Shown here: one piece after another, positions 61,102-64,000 of the stretch
Numbering within the stretch: the stretch's first letter is position 1
Layout of the letters: every line of letters begins with the position of its first letter
From: Paenibacillus sp. JJ-223
GTDB lineage: Bacteria; Bacillota; Bacilli; Paenibacillales; Paenibacillaceae
Direction: 5' to 3'
Length of the DNA: 64,000 bases
Assembly (NCBI RefSeq): GCF_927798175.1
Contig: NZ_CAKMMP010000014.1
Location: 1 to 64,000 of the forward strand
Position numbers and translations under genes: made by a program
Notes under the pieces: generated by a model
What the model was told of the DNA's origin: nothing
Databases searched by the model: none
Seen by the model: the letters and a program-made list of their open reading frames with translations, nothing else

Positions 61102-62194
61102 AGATCCATACCTGATATCCAAGCGAATCCAGCAGTGTCCGGGCACGCTCCATCTCCTCTTCCTGACGGAAAGAGAGGCGCATAATACCCGGTACGTCCA
61201 CCCGGTTCTCGATGATTTCCATGTTGCTCAAGTTAATGTCATGCTTCCCGAGTTCAGTCGCGATTTTGCCGATCGCTCCGGGAGCATCCTGTACATCCGT
61301 ATACAGATCAAACAACGGGGAAATCATGCCCTTTCGCCGTTCTGGCAGCACGCTGCGGAATTCGCGCGCCTCCCGGAATGCCTGCTCGATACGTTCGCCG
61401 TTATGCTCCTCCAGCATTTTGGTGAACGCCGCGATCTGGCCATTCCAATCCTTGAGCAGTCCAAGGAGCACATCCCGATTGCTGAGCAGAATATCGCGCC
61501 ACACGATGGCATCGCTGGAGGCAATGCGCGTAATGTCCCGGAATCCGCCTGCTGCAAGCATTTTGTATAACGGATTCGATTCATTATACTCACGCACCTG
61601 ATTCACCAGCGCAACGGCAATCACATGCGGCAGATGGCTGATGGCCCCTACGATGTCGTCATGAAGCAGCGGCTCCACGCGGACGATCTGCGCCCTTGTG
61701 TATGCCAACAGCTCGGACAACCGCCCGTACGCCTCCTCGGGCACATGTGCCGAAGGGGTAAGGACATAGTAGGCGTTCTCGAAAAGCACGGCAGAAGCCG
61801 CATCGACGCCCGCACGTTCCGACCCTGCCATCGGATGTCCGCCTATGAAGTAGGCGTCCTTCAAACGAAGATGCTCGGCGCAAGCCACAATGGAAGCCTT
61901 CGTGCTGCCAACATCGGTGATGATGCACCCTTTTTTCAACGGAAGGGCCGCAAGCTGCTTGAAATACGATTCCAGCAAACCTACAGGCACGCACAGGAAA
62001 ATAAAGTCGGCATCCTTCACCGCGTCTTCCAAGGAGAGCGTGGCATCATCCACCACGCCGCTGGCTATGTACTTCTCCTTAAGCTCCGGCAAGTGGGCGT
62101 AGCCCACCACCGTCACGTCCGGCTTCCCCTTAAAGCAGAGTGCCAACGAACCTCCGATGAGTCCTACGCCGATCATTGCAATTTTACGTGTCAT
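61100..62194 (-). CDS. tyrA: prephenate dehydrogenase with ACT domain
   Basis: NAD-dependent oxidative decarboxylation of prephenate to 4-hydroxyphenylpyruvate for tyrosine. The 364-residue protein has the nucleotide loop IAMIGVGLIGGSLALCF at 4-20, catalytic region GGHPMAGSERAGVDAA near 118-133 and HVIAVAL near 190, plus a C-terminal ACT domain (about 290-364, beginning PLFDLYTDVQDAPGAIGKIA) for allosteric control. It follows hisC by 23 bases, in the order of the B. subtilis trp supraoperon. Confidence 0.96.
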   Translation of the reverse strand: MTRKIAMIGVGLIGGSLALCFKGKPDVTVVGYAHLPELKEKYIASGVVDDATLSLEDAVKDADFIFLCVPVGLLESYFKQLAALPLKKGCIITDVGSTKASIVACAEHLRLKDAYFIGGHPMAGSERAGVDAASAVLFENAYYVLTPSAHVPEEAYGRLSELLAYTRAQIVRVEPLLHDDIVGAISHLPHVIAVALVNQVREYNESNPLYKMLAAGGFRDITRIASSDAIVWRDILLSNRDVLLGLLKDWNGQIAAFTKMLEEHNGERIEQAFREAREFRSVLPERRKGMISPLFDLYTDVQDAPGAIGKIATELGKHDINLSNMEIIENRVDVPGIMRLSFRQEEEMERARTLLDSLGYQVWI

Positions 62195-62217
62195 GGTTCC
62201 TCGCTATCCGCAGCCCG

Positions 62218-63318
62218 CTAAGGGCGAGCTACCGCTTTCTCCGCGAGGGTATTCTCGAGCGCCGCCACGAAAGCCCGGTTCTGTTCGGGCGTCCCGACAG
62301 ATACACGAATGTAAGTAGGGTACAAGCGGAAGCCCGGTCGAACGATAATGCCTTGTTTAAGCAGGGATTGGAACGCTTCCTGGGCAGGCATGTCGAGATT
62401 CACCATAATAAAGTTCCCTTGCGACGGGAAATACGGCAAACCCAGCCGCGTAAACTCTCCTTGCAAAAAGTCGCGCTCCGTCTGGTTGAGCGCAGAGCAC
62501 TCCTGCACGAAAGCTTGGTCAGCCAAGGCGGCTGTTGCCGCGGCTTGACCGAAACGGGACGTATTGAACGGCTCCCGCACACGGTTGATCATGTCAATGA
62601 CCTCAGGACGTCCCACCCCGTATCCGATGCGCAGGGAAGCGAGGCCGTAAATTTTGGAAAATGTACGCAAAATGACGAGATTCGGATAACGTTCCAGCAT
62701 CGGGATGGACTGCGGATAAGCTTCATCCTTGACAAATTCGTAGTACGCCTCATCCAGCACGACCATGACATTGGCAGGCACCCGGTTCAGGAAGGAAGTC
62801 AGTTCCGCATCGGTAACGATCGTACCTGTCGGGTTGTTGGGGTTGCACACCCAGACCACTTTGGTTTTATCATTGATTTTGGCGAGCATGGCTTCGAGAT
62901 CATGCTTTCCATCCACAAGCGGCACTTCGATGCTTACCGCACCCTCGATGACGGCATTGCTTTTGTATACGGAAAACGTCTGGTCTGCCATAATCGTTTC
63001 GTCGCCTGGGAGGAAAAATGCCCGGGCGATCAATGCGATGATTTCGTCCGAACCGCAGCCAAAAATCAAATGGTTGCTCGCAACGCCGAGATGTTTGGCG
63101 AGCGTGCTCGCCAACTCCGCCGAGCTGCCATCCGGGTAAATGCTAATGTTTGCAAATTCATTCTTAATCGCTTCAATCGCGGCAGGTGAACTGCCGTACG
63201 GATTTTCGTTGGAAGCGAGCTTGATGACTTTTTCGAGCCCCAGCTCACGCTTCACTTCTTCAACCGGTTTGCCTGGTTGGTATACAGGCAGATTGACAAT
63301 CTGGGATTTCGGTTTCAA
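62218..63318 (-). CDS. hisC: histidinol-phosphate aminotransferase
   Basis: PLP aminotransferase of 366 residues used in histidine synthesis and, in the Bacillus supraoperon, also in tyrosine and phenylalanine synthesis. Motifs are LASNENPYGSSPAA near 37, VCNPNNPTGTIV near 155, and the PLP lysine in LRTFSKIYGLASLRIGYGVG near 215. The start is TTG at 63318: it is 8 bases after GGAGG and gives the family-like N-terminus MKPKSQIVNLPVYQPGKP. The upstream ATG at 63336 overlaps that ribosome binding site. Confidence 0.95.
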   Translation of the reverse strand: MKPKSQIVNLPVYQPGKPVEEVKRELGLEKVIKLASNENPYGSSPAAIEAIKNEFANISIYPDGSSAELASTLAKHLGVASNHLIFGCGSDEIIALIARAFFLPGDETIMADQTFSVYKSNAVIEGAVSIEVPLVDGKHDLEAMLAKINDKTKVVWVCNPNNPTGTIVTDAELTSFLNRVPANVMVVLDEAYYEFVKDEAYPQSIPMLERYPNLVILRTFSKIYGLASLRIGYGVGRPEVIDMINRVREPFNTSRFGQAAATAALADQAFVQECSALNQTERDFLQGEFTRLGLPYFPSQGNFIMVNLDMPAQEAFQSLLKQGIIVRPGFRLYPTYIRVSVGTPEQNRAFVAALENTLAEKAVARP

Positions 63319-63399
63319 TCCGACCGCCTCCTTCATGTTGTGCTTATAAACAGGAACGGCATGCCGAAGCATGCGCCACTAGAATCCCCTAGTCTCCTA

Positions 63400-64000
63400 C
63401 TAACCTTTTAATTGTGCCACAAAGTTGCGGATTTGCAACAGACCTTCCTCGCGCGTCTCGGCCTGCTTCAGCAAAGGAATGGCCTCTTCGACTTTGCGTA
63501 CGATGGCGCTGCCCACGACAACCCCGTCGCAGATGCGGGAAAAACGCGCAACTTGTTCGTGGCTCGAAATGCCGAAGCCTACGGCGACGGGAATGTCCGT
63601 GTAGCTTTTGACGGTCGAAATGAAGCTCTCGATTCCGTCGAAGAAGGATGCCCGTTCCCCTGTAACGCCAAGGGAAGATACGCAATAGATAAATCCGCGA
63701 GCGCCGGACACGATGCGTTCGATCCGTGCGTTCGATGTCGGAGCGACGAGCGGAACGAGGTGGATGCCCGCGGCTTCCGATCTCCGGCGCATATCCTCGG
63801 ATTCCTCGATCGGCAGATCGGGAATGATCAGACCGCTGATTCCGTTATCGACCAATAGCTCGAAAAAAGCATCCAGCCCGGTTTGCAGTACCGGATTATA
63901 GTAGGTGAACAGCACGAATGGCATTTTGACGCCTTCTTCGCGTGCTCTCGCTGCGGTTTCAATGCAGGTGCGAATCGAAATTTGGCTCTGAAGCGCACGT
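63400..64000 (-). CDS. trpA: tryptophan synthase alpha chain, N-terminus beyond window
   Basis: The frame is open to the window edge and about 199 residues are visible; roughly the first 60-70, including the catalytic Glu and Asp, are outside. Visible signatures are MPFVLFTYYNPVLQ, GLIIPDLPIEE, LVAPTSNARI, FIYCVSSLGVTGER (substrate loop) and VGFGISSHEQV with GVVVGSAIV. It releases indole from indole-3-glycerol phosphate. hisC follows after 81 bases, as in the B. subtilis trpEDCFBA-hisC-tyrA-aroE order. Confidence 0.96.
   Translation of the reverse strand, partial: RALQSQISIRTCIETAARAREEGVKMPFVLFTYYNPVLQTGLDAFFELLVDNGISGLIIPDLPIEESEDMRRRSEAAGIHLVPLVAPTSNARIERIVSGARGFIYCVSSLGVTGERASFFDGIESFISTVKSYTDIPVAVGFGISSHEQVARFSRICDGVVVGSAIVRKVEEAIPLLKQAETREEGLLQIRNFVAQLKG

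Overview
This 64 kb window is a chromosomal segment of a spore-forming, Gram-positive bacterium, most likely Paenibacillus. The reasons are the moderate GC content, strong AGGAGG-type ribosome binding sites, sporulation genes (GerMN lipoprotein, YpjB, YpiF), bacillithiol genes, SLH-domain surface protein, T-box control of proline synthesis, and the gene order. From about 28 to 64 kb the order follows the Bacillus subtilis trpA-hisC-tyrA / ypiF-qcrABC / ypjA-ypjB / mazG-dapB-mgsA-bshB1-bshA-cca-birA-panBCD-dinG / tseB / asnS-dnaD region. Local insertions are mtaD-rex, an FtsH-like operon, hbd-ackA and two ECF sigma loci. No rRNA, tRNA, CRISPR array, prophage or insertion sequence was seen.

Layout. 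1-9.6 kb (minus strand): dynamin-like GTPase (cut by the window edge), a small protein with nth, then a cell-envelope cluster (SLH protein, GerMN lipoprotein, two tandem AMIN/Amidase_3 amidases). 9.8-13.2 kb: leuCD divergent from a LysR regulator, with a dense control region. 13.2-25.7 kb: short repeats and an ankyrin remnant, then methionine-salvage genes (mtnU, mtnE, mtnWXB) interleaved with a Fur-controlled siderophore receptor plus its AraC-type sensor, and with T-box controlled proBAC. 25.7-28 kb: ECF sigma, putative anti-sigma and TM2-like membrane protein. 28.2-43.5 kb: asnS-dnaD, hbd-ackA, FtsH-like operon, tseB, rex-mtaD, dinG, a TPR protein and panBCD with a long structured leader. 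44-53.3 kb: birA, cca, bacillithiol genes, mgsA, dapB, a mazG-like gene, a YitT-family gene, ypjB and ypjA. 53.5-64 kb: qcrABC with ypiF, an IDEAL-domain miniprotein, a gamma-carbonic-anhydrase-like protein, a phosphatase, a second ECF sigma/anti-sigma pair, tyrA, hisC and partial trpA.

The genes mostly serve amino-acid and cofactor synthesis (Leu, Pro, Lys, Tyr/Phe, His, Trp, pantothenate, biotin), sulfur recycling, thiol redox and respiration, plus envelope remodelling for sporulation.

The most interesting signals lie outside genes. (1) A structured intergenic element occurs in a long form (20731-20886) and a short form (53385-53458), each in sense orientation 60-70 bp before a start codon. 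(2) An apparent small RNA of about 84 nt (60913-60996, minus) has a perfect TTGACA-N17-TATAAT promoter, an anti-Shine-Dalgarno-like pyrimidine loop and an intrinsic terminator. (3) panB has a long leader with a terminator and a possible leader peptide. (4) A Fur box sits on a second promoter pointing at leuCD. All readings are by eye from the sequence; no searches or folding programs were run.
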